Below are positions 44,232 to 56,160 of a stretch of DNA of 64,000 nt, piece after piece. The notes below the pieces were generated by a model. The model searched no databases, was not told where the DNA came from, and was given only the letters and a program-made list of their open reading frames with translations. A program made the translations under genes and the position numbers. Numbering within the stretch: the first letter of the stretch is position 1; the number at the start of each line of letters is the position of its first letter. Source of the stretch: Cocos nucifera (taxonomy: Eukaryota > Streptophyta > Magnoliopsida > Arecales > Arecaceae); assembly GCA_006176705.1 (NCBI GenBank), contig QRFJ01002304.1, positions 62,001 through 126,000 on the forward strand. Reading direction: 5' to 3'.

Positions 44232-45940
44232 AGGTTGCTGCTTTCAGATCTATCTTTAGATTGATCTAAAATTATTTCTTATAATTTAATTATTTTATTT
44301 TTAGATGTTACATGGGATGTAATCGGATCTAAAATAAAAAATTGCATGTTTTAAATATATATGTTTGACATAAACAATGCATACTCTAGTCGAGATCTGT
44401 TGTTCTATATCATGATAGTTTTCAAATAGATTTTAGATTAAATCTGATTTAACTTTTATGATTTGATCATTTAAGTTTTATATATTATATTAGATTTAAT
44501 TAGATCTAAAATATAAGATCTAATTTAAAATTTTGATATATGTGATATAGGCAGTATATGTCTAGACTAGATCTCTAGTTTAATCTCATAGTCTAGATCA
44601 AAAATTTTATAAAATGTTCATTTAATTTTTTGAAGATTATGTAATTAGATTAGTTAAATTTCAAATATTATATATGATATAATTAGATCTGAAAGTATGA
44701 GCGCATTTAAAAATTTTATATGTATGATATATGCAATGCATGTCTAGACTAGTTTCATAGATCTATGCCATGAGTAGTCTAGATTAATTTTTTTTTATGA
44801 TGAGATTATTTAAAATTTTATTTTTAGATATTATATTAGATGTAATCAGATCTGAAACATAAATTTAAATATTAAATTTGATACATGAGATGTATGCAAA
44901 ACATGTATAGATTGGATCTTAAATCATGTAACAGTTATACGCTTTAGATCTAACAGTTTTGTAGTATAGTTCATATTTTTGATTAAGGTATTCTCCTTGA
45001 CCGTCCAATCATAAGAATAAGAAGAATTTAAAGGCCCTCTCTTTTCATTCAATGGGATGCTCTTATGGCATATAGGGATGCTGCGCGTTTTTCCTTAATC
45101 AAAAATCAAAACTTACTTTTCTGCCAAATTCTAGATCCTGAAACTCTAGGATTTTTATGCATGTTTTGTTATTGGACCCTTGGACTTAATTAAAAATTAA
45201 GTTTATGAAATTAATTAGATCTAAAATTATGAATTTTTAGATCTAAGACACCTTCATAAATCATGGGTTTGGGTATGGATAGCTTAATTAGGTCTAGCGG
45301 TTGATCAAACTGAATCAAGAGTTGGTTAGGTGGGATCAAGAGTGCTTAAATTTGATCAGCCTAATAGGATTAAGTCTGAGTCAAGGTCGACTCATAGTCA
45401 TATATGGCTGATCAAGATAAGACCTAATTTGGCTCTGCGGTTCAAGCCTAGATTGTAAGCTAACCCGATCAGTTCTAATCAGACAAGTTGGTGTCTAAGG
45501 TAAGTATGGCAAATACGACCAGTGGTCTTTAATTGGAAGCTACTCGATCTGAATGCATTCATGATGAGTTAATGGCATATTCCTCCCCCTAATCTCACTT
45601 GTCTGATCGATTGAGTCGATCTAGTTCTGATTTGAGGTGGCTAACAATTCGAGCTAACATATGCCACTAGGTTAGTCATAAATGTTATGACTAGTTGAGT
45701 CTAAGAGATCAAATCAAATCTTCCTAAGAAAATATTAAGTCCTAGGTCTTCCACCATTATAGATGTGTGGGCCATTTTTGGGGTTGATTGTCTCGATTGG
45801 ATACAGTGGTTCAATTGCATTGAAAAGATGCAACCATGTCTATTAGGCATTGGATGCTACTAGTTGTAGGATGGGTTAGGCTCAATATTTCAGATATGAT
45901 GAGGAACCCAATCAGGAATCCAATTTATGCAAATGATAGA
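44232..45940 (+). other. Copia-2 leader, first part
   Basis: Non-coding. It contains the splice-donor motif AAG|GTAAGT at 45497-45505 in the same context as Copia-1, and the shared 15-base block at 45566-45580. TR-GAG2 interrupts the leader at 45941. Confidence 0.7.
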
Positions 45941-46149
45941 TGTTGGGGATAAACCCCACTCCTATTGAAGTCTAGCCTGATGCTTAGCCTAATGCAATCA
46001 GTAATCACGGAAGAGCTTCAATGGCCAAACCTTAGTCGAACTCCTCAGTGGCCGAGCCCCAGCCGAACCCCTTCAATCGATCGAACTTCTCAGCGGTCGA
46101 ACTTCTCAGCGATCGAACCCCTCTCGAACTTTTTCAACGATCGAGTTCC

Positions 46150-47340
46150 TATTGAACTCCTATAGGAGTCGGACTCCTTTCAGACTTCTCCTTCGATCAG
46201 AATTTTTCAGGAGCCAGACTCCTCCCATACCTCTCCTTCAGCCAGACTTCCCCAAGATTCGGACTCCTCCCAGACTTCTCCTTCAACTAAACTTTCCCAA
46301 GATCTGGACTCCTCCCAGACATCTTCTTTGGTCGGGCTTCTACGAAAGCCAAACTCTCTCTGGATCCCTCCTTCAGTTGGATTTTCACATGAGCCGAACT
46401 CCTTTCGGACTCCTTCAGTCGAATCTCTATAAGAGTCAAACTCCTTCCAGGCTCCTCTTTCAGTCAGATTTTTGCAGGAGCCAAACTCCTTTTGAGCTTC
46501 TCCTTCAGTCAAATTTTCATAGGAGCCGAACTCCTTCTGAGCTTCTCCTTCAATCGGACTTCCACAGGAGCCGAACTCCTTACGGGCTCCTCCTTCAATC
46601 GAATTTCTGTAGGAGCCAAACTCATTCCGGGCTCCTTCTTCAATCGGATTTCCATAGGAGTTGAACTTCTTCTGAGCTTCTCCTTCAGTCAGACTTCTAC
46701 AGGAGCCAAACTTCTTCCATATCTCTTCTTCAATCGAATCTCTATAGGAGCCGAACTCCTTCCAAATTCCTTTTTTTATCGAACTTCTATGGGAGCCGAA
46801 CTTTCTTCGGATTCCTCCTTCAGTCAGGCTTCTATAGAAGCCGAACTCCTTCCGGATTTCTCTTTCGACCAGACTTCTATAGGAGCCGAACTCCTTCCGA
46901 GCTTCTCTTCAGTCGGACACCTATGAGAGCCGAACTCCTTCCAAGCTTCTCCTTCAGTCAGACTTTTCTAGGAGCCAGACTCCTCCTAGACATCTTCTTC
47001 GACTGAACTTCTATAGGAGCCAAACTCCTTCCGGATCCCTCCTTCAGTCGGATGCCTATGGGAGTCGAACTCCTTTCGAGCTTCTTCTTCAGTCGGACTT
47101 CTTCAGGAGTCGGACTTCTCTAGGAACCAGACTCCTCCCAGACATCTCCTTCAGTTGGACTTTTATAGGAGCCAAACTTCTTTCAGATCCCTTCTTTAGT
47201 CAAATTTTCACAGGAGCTGAACTCCTTCTAAGCTTCTCCTTTAGTCGAACTTCTATAGGAGCCGAACTCCTTCCGTATCTCTTCTTTAATCGAATCTCTA
47301 CAAAAGCCAAACTTCTTTCGGACTCCTTCTTCAGCTAGCA
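46150..47340 (+). repeat. 45-bp minisatellite in TR-GAG2 5' LTR
   Basis: About 26 copies of AGGAGCCGAACTCCTTCC plus 27 more bases. Adjacent starts at 46521, 46566 and 46611 show the 45-base period. Each copy has a GGAG...CTCC dyad. Open frames here (46152-46664, 46492-46926) are 15-residue repeats. Confidence 0.9.
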
Positions 47341-47650
47341 TTCCTTCTGAATAATTCTCTCTAGCTGTATTCCCTTTGAGAGTCCAAACTCCTCTAGAAT
47401 GGATATACGTCAAAACTTTTCATCCATTTATGCGGCTCTGAGCGGCTCAGTATCAGATGGCTGCGATCGTTACTATCAATCTGCTGCAAGAGACAGCGAT
47501 CCGCTACCGGATAGCTATGACTATCACCATCAATCTACTATAGGCAGCGCTACAGACGGCACCTTCCTCTATGACTGACTCTGTTAGACCTCGAGCAGCC
47601 TACTACCAGGCAGCTACAACTATCACCATCAACCCGCTACAAGCTCTGCC

Positions 47651-47658
47651 TATAAAAA
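47651..47658 (+). promoter_or_regulatory. TATA box of TR-GAG2 5' LTR
   Basis: TATAAAAA within CCTATAAAAAAGGATCCTCC, conserved at 53587-53594, 29115-29122 and on the minus strand near 21600. Confidence 0.7.
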
Positions 47659-47892
47659 AGGATCCTCCAGATATATTTTCTCTAAGCTCTCTTCTCCTTT
47701 CCAAAACTCTATCAAACTCTTGCTTGAGCATTCCATTTTTGTTGGTCAGAAGAGCTGACTTGATCGTCGGAGGATCCTACTGGAGCCACCACCACCGACT
47801 TCGAATGGAACTTTATTTTATAGGTCACCAATGGCAACCTCATCCTTCTCCATTTTAGCTCATTCTGGCATCAACTAGATTCTACACCAACA

Positions 47893-48132
47893 GAATTGAT
47901 GCTAGAGGAAGAACCTCTATCTCTGAGGTATCCTTGTTCTTAAAGGGGTGCTCAGTTGACCCTATCGATCTTCTTCTCCAAGGTTCATCTCCACCCTCTT
48001 TCTTAATTCCAAGAAATACCTCAAAAGAAGGTGACTACCCAGAGATCTACCGCTTCTACCATCAGATTTGAGCTGGATCCATCTATTCCTGCTCCATCAT
48101 CGGCACTTCAACCTCCACCTCCACCGACGACC
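47893..48132 (+). other. TR-GAG2 primer-site region and leader
   Basis: GAATTGATGCTAGAGGAAGA follows the LTR, parallel to the same region in TR-GAG1. The leader is about 240 bases. Confidence 0.55.
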
Positions 48133-49740
48133 ATGGTAGATTCGGAACAGTTTAACCTACTGATGTAGCAGATTCAGGGCCTCATTGAGATGGTATAGGC
48201 CATGCGGTAGCCCCTGATGGTGACTCCATCAGAAAATCCATCATTAGGATGTCGAAAATCGATCCCAAGGAAGAGCACTTGGGCTAGCATACCCATCATC
48301 CCTAGAAAGAAAAAATAAAGAGCAGAGGATCCATGTTGGGATCATGATTTTCCTCTGGAGGAGATGCTCCCCATCTATAGTCGGAAGCCATCCAAGATCT
48401 ATGACTGAGACGACGTCCTCGATCATAAACTATGAAAGATGGACCGATGGATTGAGAAACTCCACCATATCACTCTGGCTCGCTGTGAAGATGTCTGCAT
48501 CGATCCTTCTTTCTCTCTTCGAATTATGCAAGAGCCCATTCCATCGAACTTTAAGCTCCCTCAATTTAAAAACTATGATAGAACCTCTGATCCATTTGAT
48601 CATCTGAAGGCCTTTCAGATCATGATGCTACTTCATGGCATACTAAATGCCATATTATGCCGAGCTTTTTCATCTATCTTAAAGAAAGCAGCAAGAAACT
48701 GGTACTCGACGTTGAAGTTAGGTACGATCTTCTCTTTTGATAAGATGAGCCATCAGTTCGTGGCCTACTTTGTCAACAGCCGACGTCCGCACCAAGGTTC
48801 GAATTTTTTGATGAATGTCAAGCAGAAGGAGGGAGAATCCATCCGGGCTTATGTCATCCAATTTAATGCTATGGCATTGGAGGTCCGAGATCTAGACCAG
48901 TCTATTGCAATGACCGCACTCAAGAATGGCCTTCAGAAGAAGGATTTGCTGTTCTCCCTGAAGAAGAAGTACCCCAGGAACTTTACCGATCTGCTAGCTT
49001 GTACCAAGGGATATGTCCGTGCGAAAGAAGCCTTCAAGTTGAAGGATGAAGAAGCCGTAGAAGAGCGATGGGTGGACGAGTCTAATAGACCCACCATCGA
49101 TGGAGGGTCGAGTGAAGTTCGATCATGCTCACGGACTCCCTTCGAGCGCAAGCGAGCTTGAACTCCTTCTCGAGCTTGTCATCAAGGAAGCCCCAATAGA
49201 AGGACGTGAAGAAGTTTTCTTTCTGAAAGGTTCCGCAACTACGTCTCTCTTAATGCTTCTAAAACTCAAGTTTTGATGAAAATTAAGAATCAGCTACCAA
49301 AATCAGAAGAATTATGATCTCCCCCAAATAAGCATGATCGAAGCAAGTACTACCTCTTCCATCATGACCACGGTCACGATACTAAAGAATGCATTTAGCT
49401 CCGAGTCGAAATCTAGGAGCTCATCAGGAGAGGTCAACTGGATCGATTCCTTAGACACCAGTCTGAAGTAGGAGAAAATCGATTAAAGGCGCTGCCATAG
49501 CTAGAACCACCAATGACGGAGGAACAACAAGGAGGTCGGCCACCTTTCGGCATCATCAACGCTACTTCTAGGAGGGCTTGGTACTTCAACAAGCCGTCAT
49601 CTCCCAGCCTCAAAGTCAAGATAAGCTTGCTCCAAATTGAGAAGGCCAGCATAAAATAGGGGAGGTCGTCCGGCCCGAAACTTATCGCTTGAAGAAACTC
49701 GGAGGAACAACGCTTCCATGACCCTAAAACAAAGAGAATC
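48133..49740 (+). pseudogene. TR-GAG2 gag, with a 240-codon open core
   Basis: Gag packages element RNA into particles. The frame starts MVDSEQFNLLM (48133) and has stops early (48166, 48199, 48211 and others), but is open from 48439 to 49161. This open part holds the retrotransposon-gag domain (PF03732 type): RIMQEPIPSNFKLPQFKNYD, ARNWYSTLKLGTIFSFDKMS, FVNSRRPHQGSNFLMNVKQK and ARAYVIQFNAMALEVRDL-like sequence. A terminal knuckle at 49345-49392 reads KYYLFHHDHGHDTKEC with the first Cys changed to Tyr. No pol follows. Confidence 0.88.
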
Positions 49741-49894
49741 TAAGGATGTGTTATTAGTAATTTTTTTAAATAAAATTTCTCCATTTTAATTTTATTATTT
49801 CTTAGTACAAAAACTATGTGATGATAGAGAAAAAGCAGTCAATAGTAGTCATGTTAGGAACAGGAGGAGATCCTCATCCTAACATGAGCAAGTC
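49741..49894 (+). other. Short linker between gag and array
   Basis: Contains AGGAACAGGAGGAGATCCTCATCCTAAC-type sequence (49855-49885), one partial unit of the ~118-bp repeat of TR-GAG1. Confidence 0.6.
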
Positions 49895-51765
49895 AAAGTC
49901 CTTCAACCTTGGCTAGAGATAAGATCTCTTCCGAGCTTTAAAGTCTACGTCAATAGGAGATAAAATTTTCTTCAACCTTGGCTAGAGATAAGATCTCTTC
50001 CAAGCTTCAAAGTCTACATCAATAAGAGATAAATTCTTCTTCAACCTCGGCTAGAGATAAGATCTCTCTCAAGCTTCAAAGTCTACATCAATAGAAGATA
50101 AGATCTCCTACAACCTCAGCTAGAGATAAGATCTCTCCCGAGGTTCAGAGTCTACGTCAATAGGAGATAAGATCTTCTTCAATCTCGGCTAGAGATAAGA
50201 TCTCTTTCGAGCTTCTACGTCAAGAGAAGATAAGATCTCTTTCAATCTCGACTAGAGATAAGATCTCTCTTGAGCTTCAGAGTCTATGTTAATAGGAGAT
50301 AAGATCTCCTTCAATCTCGACTAGAGATAAGATCTCTTCTGAGCTTCAGAGTCTACGTCAATAGGAGATAAGATCTCCTTCAATCTCGGCTAGAGATAAG
50401 ATCTCTCCCAAGCTTCTACATCAATAGAAAATAAGATCTCCTTCAACCTCGATTAGAGGTAAGATCTCTCTCGAGCTTCAGAGTCTACGTCAATAGGAGA
50501 TAAAATCTTCTTCAACCTCGGCTAGAGTTAAGATCTCTCCTAAGCTTTAGAGTCTACATCAATAAGAGATAAGATCTCCTTCAACCTTAGCTAGAGATAA
50601 GATCTCTTTTGAGCTTCAAAGTCTACATCAATAGGAGATAAGATCTTCTTCAACCTCGACTAGAGATAAGATCTCTTCCGAGCTTCAGAGTCTATGTCAA
50701 TAGGAGATAAGATCTCCTTCAACCTTAGCTAGAGATAAGATCTCTTTCGAGCTTCAGAGTCTATGTCAATAGGAGATAAAATCTTTTTCAACCTCGACTA
50801 GAGATAAGATCTCTTCCGAGCTTCAGAGTCCACATCAACAGGAGATGAGATCTCCTTCAACCTCGACTGAAGATAGGATCTCCCCCAAGCTTTAACGTCT
50901 GCATCAATAGAAGATGTGATCTCCTTTAACCTTGGCTGGAGATGAGATCTCCCTTAAGCCTCAACTTCAACTTCAACCTCGACTAGAGATAAGATCTCTC
51001 TCGAGCTTTAGAGTCAACGTCAATAGGATATAAGATTTTCTTCAACCTCGGCTAGAGATAAGATCTCTTTCGAGTTTTAGAGTCTACATCAGCAGGAGAT
51101 AAAATCTCTTTCAACCTTAGCTAGAGATAAGATCTTCCTCGATCTTCAAAGTCTACATCAATAGGAGATAAGATCTCCTTCAACCTCGACTGAAGATAGG
51201 ATCTTCCCCGAGCTTCAACATCTGCATCAATAGGAGATGAGATCTCCTTCAACCTCGATTGGAGATGAGATCTCTCCTGAGCCTCAACTTCAACTTCAAC
51301 CTCGGTTGGAGACAAGATCTCTCCCGAGCCTTGATTTCAACTTCAACCTCGGTTGGAGAGAGGATCTCTCCGAGCTTCAACGTCTGTATTAATAGGAGAT
51401 GAGATCTTCTTCAACCTCGACTAGAGATGAAATCTCCCTCGAGCCTCAACTTTAACTTTAATCTTAGTTGGAGATGAGATCTCTTCCGAGCCTCAACTTC
51501 AACTTCAACCTTGGCTGGGGATAAGATCTTTCCTGAGCCACGACTTCAACTTCAACCTCGACCGGAGATAGGATCTCCCTTGAGCTTTAACGTCTGCATC
51601 AACAGGAGATGAGATCTTCTTTAACCTCGTCTGGAGATGAGATCTCCCCCGAGCCTCAACTTCAACTTCAACCTCGACTGGGGATAAGATCTCTCCCAAG
51701 CCTCAACTTCAACTTCAACCTCTGTTGGAGATAAGATCTCCCCCGAGCTTCAACTTCAATGGGTG
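49895..51765 (+). repeat. 69-bp tandem array of TR-GAG2, about 27 copies
   Basis: Landmark AGCTTCAGAGTCTA at 50681 and 50750 gives a 69-base period. Each unit has two dyads: GGAGATAAGATCTCC and GAGATAAGATCTC, both centred on the AAG of ATAAGAT. The 3' part (51285-51765) contains a shorter variant with CTCAACTTCAACTTCAACC. The array fills the space where pol would lie. Confidence 0.92.
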
Positions 51766-51831
51766 TAGAGCTCGAAAAAAGACTTTGGCAGTCATCTTTT
51801 TGTACTCCCTTCCTTCGAGTTACAAACTCAT

Positions 51832-51847
51832 GAGTTGGGGAGACTAT
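51832..51847 (+). other. Polypurine tract of TR-GAG2
   Basis: GAGTTGGGGAGACTAT, just before the LTR start TATTGGGG. It corresponds to the stronger tract of TR-GAG1 at 17658-17675. Confidence 0.75.
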
Positions 51848-53828
51848 TATTGGGGATAAACTCCACTCCCATCGAAGTCCAGCCTGATGTTTAGCCTAAT
51901 GCAATCGATAATCATGAAAGAGCTTCAACGGCCAAATCTTAGCCAAACTCTTCAGCAATCGAGCCTTAGCAGAACCCTTTCAGTTGACCGAACTCCTCAG
52001 CGATCGATCCCCAATCGAACCCCTTCAGTCGACTGAACTTCTCAGTGGTCGAGCCCCAGCTGAACTCCTCTATTGGTCGAATCTCTTTCAAACTCCCCCA
52101 ATGATCGAGTTTTTATCGAACTCCTATGGGAGTCGGACTCCTCCCAGACTTCTTCTTTGGTCGGACTTCTCCAAGAGCCAGACTCCTCCCAGACTTCTCC
52201 TTCGACCAAACTTTCTTAGGATCCGGACTCCTTCTAGACTTCTCCTTCGGTTGGGCTTCCCTAGGATCCAGACTCCTCCTAGACATCTCCTTCGATCGGA
52301 CTTCTTCAGGAATCGAACTCCTTCGGATCCCTCCTTCAATCAGATTTTCACAGAAGCCAAACTCCTTCTGGACTCCTCCTTCAGTCAAATCTCTATAGGA
52401 GTCAAACTTTTTTTGGACTCCTCCTTCAGTCGAATTTCTGTAGGAGCTGAACTCCTTTCGGAATCCTCTTTCAATCGAATTTACACAGAAGCTAAACTCC
52501 TTCTGAGCTTCTCCTTCAGTCAGACTTTCATAGGAGCCGAACTCCTTTTGAGCTCCTCCTTCAGTCAAATTTTCATAGAAGTCAAACTTCTTCTGAGCTT
52601 CTCCTTTAGTCAGACTTCTACAGGAGCCAAATTCCTTCCATATCTCTCCTTTAATTGAATCTCTACAGGAGTCAAACTTCTTTCGGACTTCTTCTTCAGT
52701 CGAATTTTTGCAGGAGCCAAACTTCTTCCAAATTTCTCCTTCTGTCAGGCTTCTACGAGAGCTGAACTTCCTCCAGATTTTTCCTTTAATCGAACTTCTA
52801 CGAGAGCCAAACTTTCTCCAAATCCCTTCTTCGACCGAACTTCTATGGGAACCAAACTCCTTCCGAGCTTCTTCTTCAGTCGGATGCCTATGGGAGCCAA
52901 ACTTCTTTCGAGCTTCTCCTTTAGTTGGACTTCTCTAGAAGCTGAACTCCTCTTAGACATCTCCTTCGGTTAGACTTCTATAGGAGCTGAACTCCTTCTA
53001 GATTCTTCCTTCAGTCGGATGCCTACGGGAGCCGAACTCCTTCCAACGGACTTCTTCAAGAGCCAGACTCCTCCTAGACATCTACTTTGGTCAGACTTCT
53101 ATTGGAGTCAAACTCCTTTCAGATCCCTCCTTCAGTTAGATTTTCATAGGAGCCAAACTCCTTCTAAGCTTCTCCTTCAGTTGGACTTCTATAGGAGCCA
53201 AACTCCTTCTATATCTCTCCTTCAGTCGAATCTCTACAGGACCCAAACTTCTTTCGGATTCCTCCTTCAGCTAGCGTTCCTTCTGGATAATCTTCTCTAG
53301 CTATATTCTCTTTGGAAGTCCAAACTTCTCTAGAATGGATATACATCAAAGCTCTTCATCCCTCCATGTGGCTCCGAGTGGCTCAGTATCGAACAACTGC
53401 AGCCATCACTATTAATCCGCTGTAAGCAACAGCGACCTACTATCGGATAGTGATGGCTATCACCATCAATCTGCTATAGGTGGTGCTACAGGTAGTGCCT
53501 TCCTCCATGACTGACTCTGCTAGATCTCGAGCGGCTCGCTAATAGGCAGCTGCAGCTATCACCATCAATTCGCTACAAGCTCCATCTATAAAAAGTGATC
53601 CTCCAGATATATTTTCTCTAAGCTCTCTACTCCTTCCCAAAACTCTATCAAACTCTTGCCTGGGCACTCCATTTCTATTGACTAGATGAGCTGATTTGAT
53701 CGTCGGAGGGCTCTACCGGAGCCACCACCACCGACTCTGGATGAAATTTTATTTTGTAGATCACCGACGACGATCTCATCCTCCTCCACTCTAGCTCATT
53801 CCAACATCAATCAGATTCTGCACCAATA
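51848..53828 (+). repeat. TR-GAG2 3' LTR
   Basis: It begins TATTGGGGATAAACTCC (the TG start is now TA) and ends CACCAATA. Over the first 107 bases I count 15 differences from the 5' LTR, all transitions. Its 45-bp array spans about 52126-53280. Confidence 0.9.
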
Positions 53829-54239
53829 GTGGGTTTGACTTAACTAAGGAGTGAAGCAATATTCTAGGCACGATGAGCTTCATGAATTAGAGATCAAATT
53901 TGGGTGCACCATATTTAGAAAAATATTGGACAAGAGTTGTCCACTCATCGATTGACCCATCATCAATAACTGTTAGATGAGATGATGAGTCAGTCGGTGG
54001 GACCGCACCTTCTAATAGAAATTAATAATCGTGAAGATTTTTACATCTCTACCAAGAAAGTGTAGGGATCCAAAAGAATAGTGGAAGCCTAATTTGTTTA
54101 AAAATGAAGCTCCTAAATAAATTAGTTGAGTCAAATTACAAGTCTAACTAGAAACTTTAACTCTCTACAAGAAAATGTCTGCATCAAAATTCTTAGCCTA
54201 AATTCTAGACATCCACAAGTTGACCAAACCAATTTACAA
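53829..54239 (+). other. Copia-2 leader, second part
   Basis: The leader continues after TR-GAG2. No reading frame of note. Confidence 0.55.
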
Positions 54240-55060
54240 GGATTGGCTAAATAACTTCAAAATTATTTTGGATTCGAAAAGGTTGACCTATGTATTGGAC
54301 CAGGACCTCTCCTTTATCAGCCCATCCGACTGCTGATTAGAGAATGTCTCATGAGAAGTGGTCTAATGATCATAACAAAATAAGGTGCTACATTTTGGGC
54401 TCAATATCAGATGAATTGTAGCACCAATATGAAGACATTAGGACTGATCACCAAACATTGGCACACCTACAAGAGTTGTTCGGTGAATACAGTCGCGTAG
54501 TGTGTTATCAAGTCTCAAATAGACTTTTTAAGATGCAAATATATGATGGACAGTTGGTCCAAGATTATTGCTTGACAATGATCAAGGACCTAAAGAGCTT
54601 GAGAAGCTCAAAGTCTTGATGGACAAGGAACTACAGATTGATGTAATCCTGCAGTCCTTGATTGATTCGTATGGGTAATTCATTATGAACTTCCATATGA
54701 ATAAGCTCTAGTTTACCTTGGCCAAGTTAATAAACATACTGGCTACTGTTAAGTAAAATTTGAAGAGTTCAAAGGACTTAGTTCTGACTTTAGAGCAGAT
54801 TTTTTTCAAGAGAAAGTCTTTTGGAAAGAAGAAGAAGTCTGCGAAGAAATAGAAAATAGAAGAAAAAAAGAAGGACGAGCTGAAGAAGAAGACCACGGAG
54901 AAAAAAAGTATTTTCACTACAACTCCGATGGCCATTAGAAGTGGGACTTCCCTGCATACCTGGCCAGTCTGAAGAACAAGCAGGAAAAAGGACCTTATGA
55001 AAGAATGCTCGTTATTAAGTCTGTCGAGCAAAATGTGAATGCCATAGGATCAAAATAATC
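54240..55060 (+). pseudogene. Copia-2 gag, decayed
   Basis: Pieces in several frames resemble copia gag: NFKIILDSKRLTYVLDQDLS (54238-54300), then after shifts HQTLAHLQELFGEYS-type and LEKLKVLMDKELQIDVILQS sequence (54600-54660), and LAKLINILATVK. A Lys-rich tail (54810-54910) follows. The zinc knuckle is damaged and I could not read it cleanly. Several stops and frameshifts, more decayed than Copia-1 gag. Confidence 0.75.
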
Positions 55061-55720
55061 CATAGATAGTGTTAATGAAAGGTACCTGGGGCACCTTAAG
55101 CTTGGTCATATAGCTGAAGACAAGATTAATAAATTGGAGAAATCCAGACTAATGGATTCATTGACTTCTAAGTCATATCTAATTTATGAATCATGCCTTC
55201 AAGAAAAAATGACCAAGCTTTCTTTTGTGGGACATGGAAAAGGGCTACAGATCTATTTGCCCTGGTACATATAGATGTGTGCGGCCCATTCAATGTGCCT
55301 GTTAGAGGCAATTATGACCATTTTATTATCTTTATCGATAATCTATCTCGGTACGGGTATATGTACTTGATACGACATAAGTCTGAAGTATTGAAAAGTT
55401 TAAGAAATTCATATACGAAATAGAAAAGCAAATCGAAAAGTCCATTAAGATTCTTCAATCGGATTGAGGAGGTGAATACCTTAGTCGAAAATTTTTGAAC
55501 TATCTCAAGGATAATGGTATAGTCTCATAATGGACTTCACCTAGAATGCCTCAACTTAATGAGATTTCAAAATGAAGAAATCAAATCCTATTAGATATGA
55601 TCTGATCCATGATGAGCTTCACGGATCTTTCTGAGTTTCTTTAAGGATATAGTTTAATAGAATTCCATCTAAAATTATTTCTACCATACTGTATGAGATA
55701 TGGCATGGTAAGAAGATAAG
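55061..55720 (+). pseudogene. Copia-2 pre-integrase and integrase, catalytically broken
   Basis: YLGHLKLGHIAEDKINKLEK (55081-55140) is the pre-integrase motif. In the integrase core the first Asp is in HIDVCGP (55274-55276) and the second in QSD (55461-55463), followed by a stop and GGEY. At the third position the family's SERRN reads as TCA-AAA-TGA, so the catalytic Glu is Lys and a stop follows. A frameshift near 55400 separates the parts. Confidence 0.82.
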
Positions 55721-56160
55721 TCTGAGTTATCTCAAAATTGGGGTTGTCCAGCGACGGATAAGTTAGAGTCTAGGTCCCTTAGAGCTTAGTTTATTGGATA
55801 TCCTAAAGAGTTATTAGAATATTACTTCTATCTTCTGGAAGACCATAATGTAATTATGGGTTGATACACCATTTTTCTTGAAAAATAGTTTATTCAAGAT
55901 GGTGACATCGTAAGACAGATTAGGCTCGAGGAGAAAGTCTCCAAAGAGCAAAGAGCCAAGGAACCTGACAAACCCAGTTAGTCTGAGCTGATCCATAATT
56001 CACTACCTCCTCCACCTTGTAGGTTAAATAGGATTTTCCATCCTCCTAATGGTACTTAAGTACTATTTTAGAGGATGTAGAAAAAATATTTCTCATGGAA
56101 AATGGGTTCATAGTGATGATTCCAGAATCTATAATGAGGCGATATCAAATATCGACTCTA
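55721..56160 (+). other. Copia-2 region between integrase and RT
   Basis: Decayed polyprotein linker in several frames; no motif worth naming. Confidence 0.5.

Larger units (their letters stand above)
45941..47892 (+). repeat. TR-GAG2 5' LTR
   Basis: It begins TGTTGGGGATAAACCCC and ends CACCAACA. The internal 45-bp array spans about 46150-47340. The TATA-like box is at 47651-47658, so the transcript would start after the array. Confidence 0.92.
45941..53828 (+). mobile_element. TR-GAG2, gag-only Gypsy-type LTR element
   Basis: The layout is 5' LTR (45941-47892), primer-site region, gag (48133-49740), a 69-bp tandem array (49895-51765), purine tract and 3' LTR (51848-53828). No protease, reverse transcriptase or integrase is present. 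The same arrangement in TR-GAG1 shows this is a family, not one deletion. A target-site duplication is not clear (ATAGA before; ATAGT or GTGGG after, depending on where the LTR is ended). Confidence 0.9.

Noticed and set aside
46152..46926. Frames of 170 and 144 codons in the TR-GAG2 LTR
   Set aside because: They arise because the 45-bp unit is a multiple of three and lacks stops in several frames, including antisense (46207-46512); not listed as genes.
49895..51765. CRISPR-like array of regular repeats
   Set aside because: Units are head-to-tail with no unique spacers, in a plant retroelement; it is a tandem repeat.
51984..52658. 224-codon frame in the TR-GAG2 3' LTR
   Set aside because: Same minisatellite artefact as in the 5' LTR; the frame is not shared cleanly between the two LTRs.
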